From positions 1 to 64,000 of the forward strand of contig JAUIRK010000892.1 in the NCBI GenBank assembly GCA_030549495.1: 64,000 nucleotides of DNA, written 5' to 3'. Made by a program: the position numbers and the translations under genes. The notes beneath the pieces are model-generated. The model made no database searches, was not told where the DNA came from, and worked only from the letters and a program-made list of their open reading frames with translations. Within the stretch, counting starts at the first letter, position 1; every line of letters starts with the position of its first letter. This DNA comes from Nectonema munidae (taxonomy: Eukaryota; Nematomorpha; Nectonematoida; Nectonematidae). Below, piece after piece: positions 1-10,835 of the stretch.

Positions 1-1253
1 TATGATTGTTGAGTATATGAGAAATTATGATATTGAACGCCCGAAAAAGCATAAAAAAATCGAAATTAAAAAATTTAAAACTGCATACTGATTGTGTTCT
101 ATATATACTATGATTCCATATAGGAAATTTTTTAAAAAATTGAAAATTAAATATATAAATGAGGCAAAAAATATATTTAAAATTTAATTAAAAAAATTAG
201 TATTAAAATTAGGAAATGTACCCTCAATGGCAAACATTTGTTGAAAGAGAGAATTTAGAAAAAGTTTTTTTTTTCATTAAATTATAGAAAATTGATAAAA
301 ATAGAATTATTCAAATGATTTGTAATATTGAATTTTTTAATTTTTGAGCAAGTTGAAATTTTTTTAATGTTATTTTTAGGAACAATTTTATATGTATAAA
401 AAAGTACAAAATTAAGAAAGAAGAATTTTTTTCAATTTTTTCAAAAATTTATATAAATTTCAAGCAATTTTAATTAAAAGTGAAAAAAAAATAATTTTTG
501 TTTTTTTGCAAAATCGATTGAAAATTTGTAAAAATAGTTTTATTTGGCAAATGAAGATAAAGAATATATATTTTGAAAAAAAAATTGCCTTCTAGACTAT
601 TCAAATGTAAATACTTTATCATCGATAAAAAAAAACATTAAAATTCTTGGAATTAGGTTACTGTTTGGCAATTTTGAGATTAATGATCTTAAAATTTGGC
701 TAGGAAAATAATGTAAAAAATTACTCCAAATCGATTCTAAGGGATGGACTTACTCATTTTAGAAATTTTAATGGAGGAATTAACTGTCAGTCGAAAGCAG
801 TATTTATCAACGTGGTCCATTGTGGACCCACAACGGGTGCACAATATTAAATTTGGGGTCCGCCTAATTTGGCAAAGGGTCCAAATTAAAATGATCAAGT
901 TTAATCTAAAAGGATCACATTCAAGGCGCAAACTAAACAAATATTTTTTAATAAAAATTTACTTTTTGACCTAATAAAATTTGATTTTATGAAATTTAAT
1001 TATTTTTTAATAAATAAGCAGAACTAAAAATATATACAATATAAAGTTACTTATTCATATATTTTGGATGAATAAAACAATACAAAATAAGGTGTTCACA
1101 AAATAATTTTTAGTTTTAAAAGTTTCCATAAAAGAAAAAAGGCTGGGAATAACTGGTCCAAAATAGAAAAATTTTCCTATTTTCACGATACCACCTAGAT
1201 GTTATATCAAAATAAGACTTGAATTATATATTAAATTGACAAAGATTATATAT
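1..1253. other. AT-rich DNA without a recognisable gene
   Basis: Long A and T runs dominate. A less AT-rich patch at about 740-930 has short open frames on both strands and a small palindrome at 814-828, but I recognise no protein in it. It lies downstream of the minus-strand gene that ends at 1324. Confidence 0.6.
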
Positions 1254-1259
1254 TTTATT
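1254..1259 (-). promoter_or_regulatory. probable polyadenylation signal AATAAA
   Basis: AATAAA on the minus strand, 65 bases beyond the stop codon at 1324-1326. Spacing and strand suit the 3' end of the gene described next. In DNA this AT-rich the hexamer also occurs by chance. Confidence 0.35.
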
Positions 1260-1323
1260 GATTTTTACAGAACTGTTGTTAAGAAAGTTAAAATATAGTA
1301 TGAAGCAGGAGAAATAATCGAAA

Positions 1324-1609
1324 CTAAAAGACTACTTCATGCTCATTCGCATTAACCTTGCCTAAATCATTTCTTGCGATGTCCAGTCTAAAAGACGAAA
1401 TATGTAAATCTGTGAAAAGCGCAAGACCCTGCAGAGCTTACCGCGTCAAGGTCGCTCTGATTCGTTTAAATCTGTCGGAGTAGAGAGCACTCTCAACATC
1501 CAAAACCTCTTCCTTGGAATCCTTTGAGAATTGCGCAAGAATTTGGTTGATGTTGTTGCCTGACGGTTGCCTTTCTATTTTTTCTTTCTTGACACACATG
1601 AGGCTTGGT
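1324..1609 (-). CDS. C-terminal two exons of an unrecognised host gene
   Basis: Two exons read on the minus strand. Exon A (1609-1442, 168 nt) follows an acceptor, ttaatttgtag, and ends at a GTAAGC donor. Exon B (1387-1324, 64 nt) follows acceptor gtcttttag and ends in TAG. The 54-bp intron (1441-1388) is GT-AG. Both exons keep one frame through phase-2 junctions, and the split codon CG|A reads Arg. The encoded tail of about 76 residues is charged, with a Lys/Glu-rich start (CVKKEKIERQ) and the end NDLGKVNANEHEVVF. It shows no cysteine pattern and no membrane segment. Base composition is clearly richer in G+C than the flanks. Upstream exons were not found; a 20-nt candidate just upstream is too weak to call. 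I do not recognise the family. It could share a gene with the protease exon at 11171-11270 on the same strand, but nothing shows that. Confidence 0.5.
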
Positions 1610-2272
1610 CTACAAATTAAAAAGTGATATTGACAAGAGAGAATACAATCGAAACTCACACATACTCTTTATTTTTGCTGATACGCTATGCCTTCTTAAA
1701 AATGTACAAGGTGTTCAAAATTATTTAAAAAATTTTCAAAAAAATAGTTGATATATCTCTTATAAAAGGATAAAAAAAATTCAGAAAATATCTTTGTAAA
1801 ATAAAAGTGCTTTGTTCATTAAAATTTTACGAATATTCTTTCGTCCATATCAATAGTGCAATATTTTTTAATCTGATCTTCACTTTTCCACATATGTATC
1901 AGTTTTAATTAGTGTTCATCTTTTCTTGTATTGATTGTGTTTTTCTTATAACATTTCTTTAGTTTCTTTCATATGTTTGGTATATTTATTCCGTTTTTCG
2001 GGATGCATTTTTATACTTTCAGAGTTGTAACTTAACCCTATCAGTGACGTATATATAAGAAAATCTGAACCTATTTATACTGTCGATAACTTATCTTGTA
2101 AAATAGGTATGCAAATGAAGAGCATTTCGCATAAAACAGTGTTCCACTGAAATAATAGGAACCTATGCAAATATTTACTTATTTGCATAGGCCATTGTAG
2201 AGAAAGTGACTTTTAACATTGTTGTTGAGGGAATGTGAAAGAATGCGTGTTTTGCATAAGACCATAACAATA
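1610..2272. other. AT-rich DNA, no gene seen
   Basis: This contains the probable acceptor-side intron of the minus-strand gene, and then ordinary AT-rich sequence. No coding signal or repeat was recognised. Confidence 0.5.
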
Positions 2273-2650
2273 CCCATTTAAACTAAAAGTCCCTTTTTTT
2301 AGTTGAGCTGTCATATACCAATCAATTTTTGACAAGTTTGATTGATTTTAAAAAAAAAATAAACTTGACCATTGTATTCAGCATAGATGAAAACGGGTGT
2401 ATATAAATAGAAAAATTTGTATAACCATTTAAACTAAAAGTTTCTTTTTTCAATTGAGCTGTCATATATCAATTAATTTTTTGATGTTTGGTTCATTTTT
2501 AAAAAAAAATAAACAGACCATCATGTTCAGCACACTTGAAATGTAAAAAACTTTGTATACCCATTTAAACTAAAAGTTTTTTTTAGTTGAGCTGTCATAT
2601 ATCAATCAATTTTTGAAAAGTTTGATTGATTTTTATAAAAAATAAATGTC
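2273..2650. repeat. three tandem copies of a ~135-152 bp unit
   Basis: The start ccatttaaactaaaagt recurs at about 2273, 2424 and 2560. Each copy goes on through an agttgagctgtcatat block and a ttttgattgattttt-like block. Spacing is 151 and 136 bp. The copies differ by small indels in their A runs. No coding sequence is visible. Confidence 0.75.
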
Positions 2651-3147
2651 ACGATCAGATTCGCAATCAATCATTTAGTAGGTTCATGAGAAAATTTTGT
2701 AAAAATTTGCAATCATTCAAGAAAAACTGAGGGGGCCAATAGGCCATTACTAATAGGGTTAAATCCTTTCATATGACTTTGTTAATTATGCTCTTATGTA
2801 TAAAAATAATATATAAATAAAAAAGATACTTGTGTCCATCATGAGTGCTGTACCCATAACGTTTTAAGGAGGTTTCGATATGGGTAATCTAAGTTAAAAA
2901 TTACTAGGTAATTGCGACAAATTTAGGCAACTGTTTATGTAAATATAAAATATTCAATATTAAATTAGTTTCTTAGTAAAAATGATTAGCAAGTTTATAA
3001 TAAGTATTTAAAATTAATTAAGGCTAAAAGTGTCGCAGCGAAAAGTGTAGTGTAGCTAAGTCTCATACACTTAAGTGATAAAAGAGATAAATTTAAAGTA
3101 TAAATTTAATATACATAAAATATAGAAAAATTTAAGTTTTATATCTA
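2651..3147. other. AT-rich DNA, no gene seen
   Basis: Nothing recognisable on either strand. Confidence 0.5.
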
Positions 3148-3405
3148 TTGATCAAATCTTGTTTTCAATGTCAGCGAAATATAATGGATTCATTTCAAAA
3201 CAACCTAATTTTGCCTTTTTTTGACGATCTAATCAATAAAATGAGAAAAAAATTTGCAGTTGTCGAATACGGTTGCGAAATCGATACAAAACAATTAATG
3301 AGAACCCCAGAAAAAGTGACAATTTTAAATTATCTTAAAAATGACATGGTTACAAATATTTCAAACAAAATGATGAAACCGCATATCTTTTTTCGTGAAG
3401 AGTAA
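3148..3405 (+). pseudogene. possible hAT transposase remnant
   Basis: An 85-codon open frame contains a stretch (about residues 12-35, ending DDLINKMRKKF) that resembles the 'F.PF.D.LI.EL..RF' block seen before the C-terminal domain of some hAT transposases with a DUF4371 region. The rest is unrecognised and no dimerisation domain follows. The resemblance is short, so a chance frame is possible. Confidence 0.25.
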
Positions 3406-4785
3406 ATTCTTAAAAACATTTAAGCAATCACAAAGTATCATGAGGTTGACGTGTTCTTGTTTTACAAATGAAGATAAAAACTGTTGAAAATGATCTTGCT
3501 GGCTCAGTACTCGCTTTGTTTTTTGTTATTAAAGCAGAATAAAATTGATCAAATCTTTATGCGCGTTTTCATGTTGCTTCATAGATCTTGAAATCTGCAT
3601 GAGTTTATTGTTTGAAACGATTTTGATTCTTTTTTTTAATTGTAAATCAAAAATTATTTTGCTTCTCATTATGATTATCTTATATTAGTTTGGTGAACTT
3701 TTGAAGCTGGACTCGAGGGTTGTTAGGCGGATTTGTGAAAATAGACTTAAAGAAACGCTACGTGTATATTTCACTAATACTCACACCGGCAATAAGGTGT
3801 TGTTTTGCATCTGGTCTAATTTAGCAGTAACAAATGAGAATTGCAAAGTAAAGCAGATATTTTGAGCATGCTCTCACTTATCTATATTCATTCCAACATA
3901 GACATAAGATCAAAGATGGCATTAATAATTTGCAGGAAGAGATTTACGTGATCTTATCATGAAAAGCATTCGATCAAATGAATGTGATTACCTTAAAGTT
4001 ATAAGATGTTACTTGATGGTATTTTTTCCAAAAATAAAAATATTTATAATTGAGGGACGCAGGCGGATTTCAGGGCGCGAGGAAACCCTCTTGGCTAGCG
4101 TTGCCATTATGAATTTAATAAAAAATTAACATTAGATGAGAAACAAACCTAAATTTAGTAAAGAAAACTAAAAATATATATAGAAAAATAGAGAAAGGTA
4201 TCAAATTTCATTATACCAAGATTAAATATTTATCATTTTTCAGTTTATTTATGTTTTGTTTCTTTTTGTAAATCTGATAGTAGATATTTTTTGGTTTTCA
4301 AGTAACACATGAGGTATTATTTTTTGTTATATGTTGTTTTGCCAGAACAAGTTCCCTAAATTTTTATGCATTTAATTTGTTCGTAAATTTTGTCTTGGTA
4401 ATATTGATTTGAGAAAATGTTATTTCTACAGAAGCAAATATATTAGACAGCGTTTTGATGAATTTAGACAAATTTAAATACTCAGAACAATGTATTAAAC
4501 TATTTGTAATTTCACGTGGTCCATATTAATATTCTGGTATATTTAAATTTTTATCAGAATCAAAATTGATTGAGTCCCAACTCTTAAAGAAATTTGCAAC
4601 TACTATCATTACATCAACTGCTTTGTTGTCAACTCTAAAGACCTTTGAAAAATAAACTCTTACTTAATTCTTTTGTTAGAAATATAGCGACTGAAAACAA
4701 AGAGTTTTGCAATGTTGGTGAAAGCCAAAAAAAAATTTAAAGACGATGACTATATTTTCATCCTCTTCAAACTGGATAACTTTCG
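3406..4785. other. non-coding DNA with a dispersed-repeat piece
   Basis: A segment at about 3699-3741 (ttttgaagctggactcgagg onward) recurs in the same orientation at about 8319-8361, so it belongs to an interspersed repeat. The remainder is AT-rich. The part at 4300-4785 may be the decayed body of the BED-finger element that follows, but I could not read it with confidence. Confidence 0.4.
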
Positions 4786-4932
4786 GTGAAAAAAGTTACG
4801 ATTCTTTTTTAAAATGTGGATGCGTATTTGCCAGATCTGCTTTAGTGTGTGCAAGTATGATGCCATTAGAGAAAGTTTTGAAACACACAAGACACTGAGG
4901 GATGTGAGCACCTTCCTTACAAGATAAGTGAA
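4786..4932 (-). pseudogene. BED-type zinc finger scrap of a hAT transposase
   Basis: Read on the minus strand, one frame gives a BED-finger pattern: PQCLVCFKTFSNG, about 17 residues, then NTHPHFKKES before a stop. This matches the N-terminal DNA-binding finger of ZBED5-like hAT transposases (C-x2-C, then H...H). A second C/H context, CVHLSCKEGAHI, precedes it. No RNase H-like part was found next to it. It is probably an isolated N-terminal fragment. Confidence 0.45.
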
Positions 4933-6023
4933 CACAGGGCCTTAATAAGTATCTTAACACAATCTTCTCTTGTATGACATCAAAAAAACAAATAATAAAT
5001 GATATTTATGTATATGTGCCTGTGCGTGCCATAGTATTATACGTCAGATCCTCATGGCAAACTGACTACTCGTAATTCTGTAAGCCAGTGAGAGTATTAC
5101 TGTGCCATCACACAACCTTCACCACAGAGATTGAAAGTGAGCCGAACCTGCTAAATAATGCACCGCCTATCCACAACAGACATACTCTCTCTCAGACATG
5201 AGAGAATTCATCAGGTTTTTTTTTATTGTCACAAGGAAGTGGAATTCTTTTTCGTCTGGTATTTTCATAATTTTCCTACAGGGGCCTCAGTTTGCGAAAC
5301 TTTGTTTTAAATTTTAAAACTTGATACAAATAGATTTACACGTATAAAAATAGACAAGCAATGCACCTCTAATTTTACCAAAGAAAAAGTAAAGAAATTT
5401 AAAATGTTTGATATAAATCTTTTAAAATATTTGAACTGCATTCTATCCAGGTTTTCTATATTTTTAAAAACTACTTGTAAATAATTGAAAAAGACCCAGA
5501 TCAAAAAGTAAGAAGCGTTTAATTCCAAGATTGTATCAATAAACAATATCTTGTTATAAATGTCAAAAACTGCCGTTTATGACTTTCGGCCCTGCCTACC
5601 ATCATAGTAAATTACCTAAAATATTTTCTGCCCCTTAAAAATATTTAGATTGTAAACCATTTTATATTTGTTTTTCATCAACGACATGACAGTTGATAAC
5701 GCCTCATTGTGCGATATAACGATGTTTGGCACCCGTCAATGACATCTGCAGATAAAACCCACAATATTAAAGTTTAGAATTCATGTTAAAATGTAACTCA
5801 CAATAAATACTTTGCTTACATCTCCACCACAAAAGCCGTTCCCTCCGTTTTCTGCTTAAGAGTTGAAAAAGGCCCATCGATGTCGAAATATTTTTTTAAT
5901 AAAGATTTGTCATATTATCCTATTATATTTCTCGTTTAAAAGTTTAGTTAGGATGTAAAAAGTAAAATTTAGATTCCGAAATATATTAGAAAGATTCAAA
6001 AGGCTGTAAAGGTTCGTCTAAAA
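4933..6023. other. non-coding DNA
   Basis: The segment at 5030-5240 is richer in G+C than its surroundings and may be a short interspersed element or an old exon, but it has no clear reading frame, terminal repeat or pol III boxes. Elsewhere I see only AT-rich sequence. Confidence 0.4.
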
Positions 6024-8227
6024 CACGGGTTCCCAAAGTGTTCTATATTGACCAATATAGAGCTGTCAGTTTTATCTATGTTAACAAATACATTTTTGGG
6101 GTCTACGATATGTACATAGGGGTCTACACATTTAGGCAGGTCAGGAAATTACACATAACGCAAATTTTGCATATATGATTCTTATAATAGATATTCTGCA
6201 TATTTATGCATAAATATTAATAACGTTTAATAAAATTATTTAAATGCCTATTTTATATGTGATGTATTTTATTTAAATGCATATTTTATCATATTATTTA
6301 TGTAATTTTAAATTATTTTTAATTAATTATAGATTTTATATTTCTTTTAATTATAGATAATTTTTTTTTAATTAATTAATCTATTGAACATGGCCGAGCA
6401 AAAAAGAAAATCTAGGCAATATAGCTTTGATTTTGAAGTTCGGCTTCATTTCTTTCCCCTGGGGCTGGGACATACATCTACCCATGTGCCTTCTATGCAG
6501 CAAAGTTTTAAGCAATGACGCTATGAAACCATCCAAGTTGGAGGATCATCTGAGATGGCCCCCCTCTAAAAAAAAGTCACAATTTGGCATACTTTAAAAC
6601 ACTGGAAGAAAAACACGAGAAGAGAATTACTGTGGACAAGATGTTCGCTTCAACGTCAAGGAGAGACGATGATGGTTTGCGGGCGTTGTACAATATCTCA
6701 CTGCTCATAGCAAAATCTGGAAAACATCATACTATCGGGGCCAGCTAATTTTGCCAGCCATTGAAGAGGTTTTAAAAACTGCTTTACACCATTATACATA
6801 TGATATACTGAAAAGAATTCCTTTGAGCAACAACACAGTTGAAAGACGTATTAATGAAATGAGTCTTGCTGTTGAAAGCTTCTTGTGTAATTATTTGCAA
6901 ACAAACTATTTCTCTATTCATCTAGGCAAGTCTAATTTACCTGGTAATGAAGCGCTTTTATTGGCTTATGTTCGTTTTGTTATGGATGAAAAAATCCATG
7001 AAGAGCTGCTCTTTGCAAAAAATTTGACGACGGATAATAACGGTGAAACTATATTCAATGTTTTGAAAGATTTTTGTACCCAGAAATATATTCCGTTATC
7101 AAATATTATAGCAGCAGCAGTGGATAGAGTTATATAGCACCTACAATGTTTGGACACTATCGCGGTTTTATAAGCTATTTAAAACGAAATGTACCCGGGG
7201 TGTTTGCAATTCACTGCGTCATTCACCGACAACACTTTGTAGCCAAAACTCTGAATACCAGACCACATGAATCTCTTCAATTAGTAATAAATGATATTAA
7301 CAAGATTCGTAGCAATGCGTTGAATTGTAGGTTAATTTCGCAGTTGTGTTACGAAAATATCGAGCACTTAATATCTTACTGCTCCACACTGAAGTACGAT
7401 GGCTGTCGAAAGGCTTATATTTGACAAGATTTTTTTCCGTTTTTGAGACCATTTTAGAGTTTTTGGCTACTAAAGATCCCATTTTAAAAGAAAATGTAAT
7501 CAAATATAAACCAAACACCGCATATTTGACTAATTTGTGTTAACTTGCAGTTACAAGGAGAATGTCTAAATTTAGTCAAAATAAGGTTCATTATGGCAGC
7601 CTTTCTTGGGATTTGATGAAACAGAAAATGAGTAAGCGTGAATTTTCCAAATTTGTCATCGATAAACGTCCATGATGATGACGTTTTGGTCAACGTCCAA
7701 CATTTAAATGCCCTTCATGCAGAGTCAGGTTTTATGAACATACCACCATGGATGATCAACCCAATTGAAGAAACAGATTTCACGTTACAAGAAGAACTCA
7801 TTGGAATATGCTGTAACGAAGAACTTAAGGTGCAGTTCAGAAAGTGGTATCAGCAGTTTTGGCTTCAAAAAGAAACCCTTTCGCTTATCCTACTGTATGG
7901 GCTATAGCAAGAAAGTTATTCATAGCTTTTCCATCTTCATACCTCGTGCAAAGGGGCTTTAGCGTGGTTGTCTTCTTACAAAAAAACGAAATCGATTACA
8001 CATCGTTAAACGTGGAGACTTGAGATTTTATACCTAACTAATTTGAAACCAAATGTTGACATTAAAAGTGTCCAATTTTAAAAGAACCCATTAAAGTGAG
8101 AATCACTGTGTAAGCTAGCTGTCAAAAATATTTAAAATTAATAAGTTTAAGAAAATTCAATATTGAGCCGATAGGGGGTCAACGGTAAACAAAATTTCAA
8201 TGGGCTAAAAAAGTTTGGGAACCTCCG
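6024..8227 (+). mobile_element. hAT DNA transposon (ZBED5-like), with TIRs and target duplication
   Basis: The element starts cacgggttcccaaagtg and ends in the approximate reverse complement, agtttgggaacctccg. That gives about 13 of 17 matching terminal positions. It is flanked by the perfect 8-bp duplication gtctaaaa at 6016-6023 and 8228-8235, the size hAT elements make. The 2.2-kb body carries a decayed transposase gene on the plus strand. The ends, target duplication and gene together define one full-length but dead insertion. Confidence 0.88.
6390..8090 (+). pseudogene. hAT transposase, ZBED5-like, disrupted
   Basis: The likely start is the ATG at 6390 (MAEQKRKSRQY). A BED-type finger follows in another frame (PMCLLCSKVLSNDAMKPS at about 6480-6535). 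Next come the N-terminal helical region (LPAIEEVLKTAL; IPLSNNTVERRINEMS) at 6751-7135, and the RNase H-like part with AIHCVIHRQHFVAK at about 7208 and [13 protein letters not shown] at about 7365. A C-terminal stretch reaches about 8090. The C-x2-H motif and the HTEVRWLS block are typical of hAT transposases. The frame changes several times and there are internal stops, so the gene cannot make transposase. Sequence content is otherwise near full length for the family. Confidence 0.82.
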
Positions 8228-8235
8228 GTCTAAAA

Positions 8236-8516
8236 GTATCAAATTGATCGCCATAATCTATATGACAATTATGTTAGGTTGTTACACACTCATACAATGA
8301 TGATATACCAGTTTTGTAATCTTTTGAAGCTGGACTCGAGGGCTGTTAGGCAGATCGGTGAAAGTTAGCCAATATTGTCATACTCAAAGGGGCTAATTCA
8401 GTTGCATCGGTTCATTGGGTCCATACGTTGCTTTGTTCAAATCATAAAATAAAAATTATAACTATTTAAAATGAGTAATTCTTCTCGAAATTGCTTACTA
8501 ACGAGGCTGCATTGTA
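8236..8516. other. short spacer holding a dispersed-repeat copy
   Basis: About 8319-8361 repeats the 3699-3741 segment (shared core gctggactcgaggg). No gene. Confidence 0.55.
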
Positions 8517-8520
8517 TAAG

Positions 8521-8640
8521 GTTTATCGATCATTAGTCATATGTTTGAAATCGTTAGTCATATGTTTGCGATCGTTAGTCATATCTTGGCAACCAATAGT
8601 CCAATTCTTGCAATGAATAGTCATGTTATGGTTTCTTATT
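8521..8640 (-). repeat. left subterminal array of the 21-bp unit
   Basis: About five degenerate units, each with a gttagtcatatgttt-like core, begin inside the terminal repeat and decay inward (for example catatcttggcaac, then ccaattcttgcaat). They lie in the opposite orientation to the right-hand array. Confidence 0.7.
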
Positions 8641-8834
8641 GCTAATATATTTGTAATAAGTCAGACTTTCCATTACACTAATTACTGTAAACTCTAAGGT
8701 AAAAGTTATAATGTATAAATAAAAAATAATATAAAATTTATAGAAAACACAAAATTTTAGGCTTTATTCCATAATAACTTCACCTATACAAAGATTCGCA
8801 ATCATCAGAAGAAATTTAATTGAAAATATTATTT

Positions 8835-9310
8835 ATTAAACCTCCAATTCTTGTTCATTGGCCCCCCCCCCCCCCCCCCCCCCTCTATTAACATTATCTT
8901 TCTATATTGAAAAAACATTTTTAAAGGAGAGTAAAGTGGAAGATAAAAGAATTTCATGTCTTTGGTAACATCAGACAACCATTTATAGTGATGAATCTTT
9001 GCATTATCAAGTATGAATATTGGATCCATGTTTTTTTCAGAGCAGGACAATTCAATCTAAAGTAAAGCAGCTTTAAAAACTTCTACATGAATTGTTGCAT
9101 CGCAAATTTTGTAATACCCCATTCGATTTTTGTTCATGGCTGCAACAAGAGAGATATTTCTGCTTCTAGCGTTAGGAGCAGCAACATAAGGTGAACAACC
9201 TTTTTTCGAGTCTTTTTTTGGCCTTGATGAAACAGAAAAGCATACTTCATCGATAAAAACAAAGTTTTCATGTCATAGTTTGGCTTTTAAATTTCTGAAT
9301 TTAGCAGCCT
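8835..9310 (-). pseudogene. Tc1/mariner (IS630-type) transposase, disrupted
   Basis: Read on the minus strand from about 9310. The first catalytic Asp lies in FVFIDEVCFSVSSRP, followed by NARSRNISLVAAMNKN, a typical IS630/mariner core. The second Asp is in FILDNAKIHH, then FFYLPLYSP, the equivalent of 'FLPPYSPxLNPIE'. The third acidic position is not preserved after YSP. The region just beyond meets a 22-bp poly-C tract (8862-8883). Stops lie in the catalytic core, and the N-terminal DNA-binding helices were not found. The gene is dead. Confidence 0.75.
8862..8883. repeat. poly(C) tract, 22 bp
   Basis: An uninterrupted run of about 22 C inside the mariner-like element, next to the 3' end of the transposase relic. 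Its true length may be affected by sequencing slippage. Confidence 0.9.
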
Positions 9311-9524
9311 ATTCTTTTCTCTTTTCAATGATAAAGATAAATAATGATTTAAATTTATATGATTTTACGTCATATAATATATCTGAAGAAGGTCATAGTG
9401 ACCGGAATATTATTGCTGGTGTTTTGCTTTAAATAAAAGATTTACTCAACGTTTTTAAATTTATTTTTGCATCTTTCATATCTGTGCGAATTGATTCATC
9501 AAACAACTTGTTATAACATAACTA

Positions 9525-9738
9525 TTGATTGCACAGATATGACTAACGATCTCAAACATATGACTAACGATTGCAAACATATGACTAACGATCGCAAACA
9601 TATGACTAACGATTGCAAACATATGACTAACGATCGCAAACATATGACTAACAATTGCAAACATATGACTAACGATTGCAAACATATGACTAACGATTGC
9701 AAACTTATGACTTATGATATGACTAATGATCGATAAAC
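9525..9738 (+). repeat. right subterminal array of ~10 copies of a 21-bp unit
   Basis: Unit catatgactaacgattgcaa, about 21 bp, repeated with alternating tgc/cgc variants. The array ends in the perfect inverted repeat partner of 8521-8542. It gives open frames (a MTNDCKH heptad repeat on one strand, MFAIVSH on the other) that are by-products of the repeat and not genes. Confidence 0.9.
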
Positions 9739-9743
9739 AATTA

Positions 9744-10476
9744 TAAAACGAAAATATTCATGACTGTAAAGATTTTAGTTAAGACAAGGAAAACACGATA
9801 ATAGAAATTACATAATCTTATCTAGTTCCTTTAAACTGCAAACGGACCAACTTTTCTGACCATATGCTTTGGAAGCCATAATATAATTGTTCGAAATGCA
9901 GGAGTTGTCAACACCATCGTGGTTCAAACCAAGACTAAAAATACAAAAGTTTAATTAAAAATGAAATAGAATAGACAAGAGAGGAGTAGGAATTCAGAAA
10001 ATTTTTTGACTTTTTTGGAAGATGCTTGAAAGTCCGCCCCTCTAATAATTTCAAGGATGTGCGCCCCTGAATCAAACACATTTGTATATGTGTATACTCT
10101 ATATGCGATATGCAAATTTAATTAAAATATTTTCGCTGGAAGTATAGTATTTAAATTTCACCAATTTTGTAAAAAAATATAAAGTAGTCTTATAAATTTA
10201 GGTATGTGCTGAATACACTCTATTTTAAAGGATTGCTTGAATATTTGGTTTACTGTGGTATTTCTAGACTTGTAATTTTTAAAATGCAAAAAAAAATTCG
10301 CCCCCCCCCCCAATAATTTTGAGGATATGCGCCCCTGTGCTAGACCTCTAATACCTAAATTTGGAAGGGATGGAATATTGGAGGCCTCAAGCACGTTCGA
10401 CAGACGTATTAACTTAAACTTAAATTGATATGAACACAAATACTTTGTAATTTTATGTATTTGAAAACTAGTTGAT
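9744..10476. repeat. dispersed-repeat sequence with hAT-like end motifs
   Basis: The block at 10168-10295 (minus orientation) recurs at 30804-30929 (plus), with core aagcaatcctttaaaataga. Two copies of an end-like motif ending tgcgcccctg, each preceded by a cgccccyctaataattt-like stretch, sit at about 10034-10070 and 10302-10337 in one orientation. They resemble terminal repeats beginning CAGGGGCGCA. No transposase is visible, so this is probably a non-autonomous element or two fragments of one. Confidence 0.5.
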
Positions 10477-10835
10477 GTGATACTAAATTAGCGAAGGCAT
10501 ATTTAGATTTTTGATTATTTTATATTGACTAAGTTATGTAACTTGAAGAAGTGATATAAATTTAGAGGGGGAACATTTAGATTTATTGATTATTTAATAA
10601 TAACTATTTTATCTAACTTGACGTGATATTAAATTAGCGGAAGCATATTTTGATTTATTGGTTATTTGATATTGACTAATTTATGTAACTTGAAAATGTG
10701 ATATTAAATTAGCGGATATATATTTAGATTTATTGATTATTTAATATTGATTAAGTTTTGTAACTTTAAAAGGTGACATTAAATTTAAGGAGGCATATTT
10801 AGATTTATTGATTATTTGATATAGCAACTTAAGAA
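10477..10835. repeat. ~75-bp tandem repeat, five copies
   Basis: The unit begins gtgatattaaattagcgg and continues through atttagatttattgattatt. Starts lie at about 10477, 10551, 10623, 10698 and 10773, with spacing 72-75 bp. The last copy is incomplete. No coding potential. Confidence 0.85.

Larger units (their letters stand above)
8517..9743 (-). mobile_element. Tc1/mariner-type transposon with repeat-filled inverted ends
   Basis: The outer ends are a perfect 22-bp inverted repeat (8521-8542 with 9717-9738). The match extends imperfectly to a TA on each side, as expected for TA-targeting Tc1/mariner elements. Inside each end sits an array of a 21-bp unit (core gttagtcatatgtttgc), about five decaying copies on the left and about ten well-kept copies on the right, in inverted orientation. 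A minus-strand transposase relic fills the centre. Total length is about 1.2 kb. Confidence 0.75.

Noticed and set aside
5020-5240. Possible SINE or tRNA gene (a ggttcggctc B-box-like match on the minus strand)
   Set aside because: No A box at the right distance and no tRNA fold. Left as unexplained G+C-richer sequence.
9467-9736. Open frame encoding a MTNDCKH heptad repeat, with antisense frames
   Set aside because: It is a by-product of the 21-bp array at the end of the mariner-like element. All frames over the array are open because the unit length is a multiple of three.
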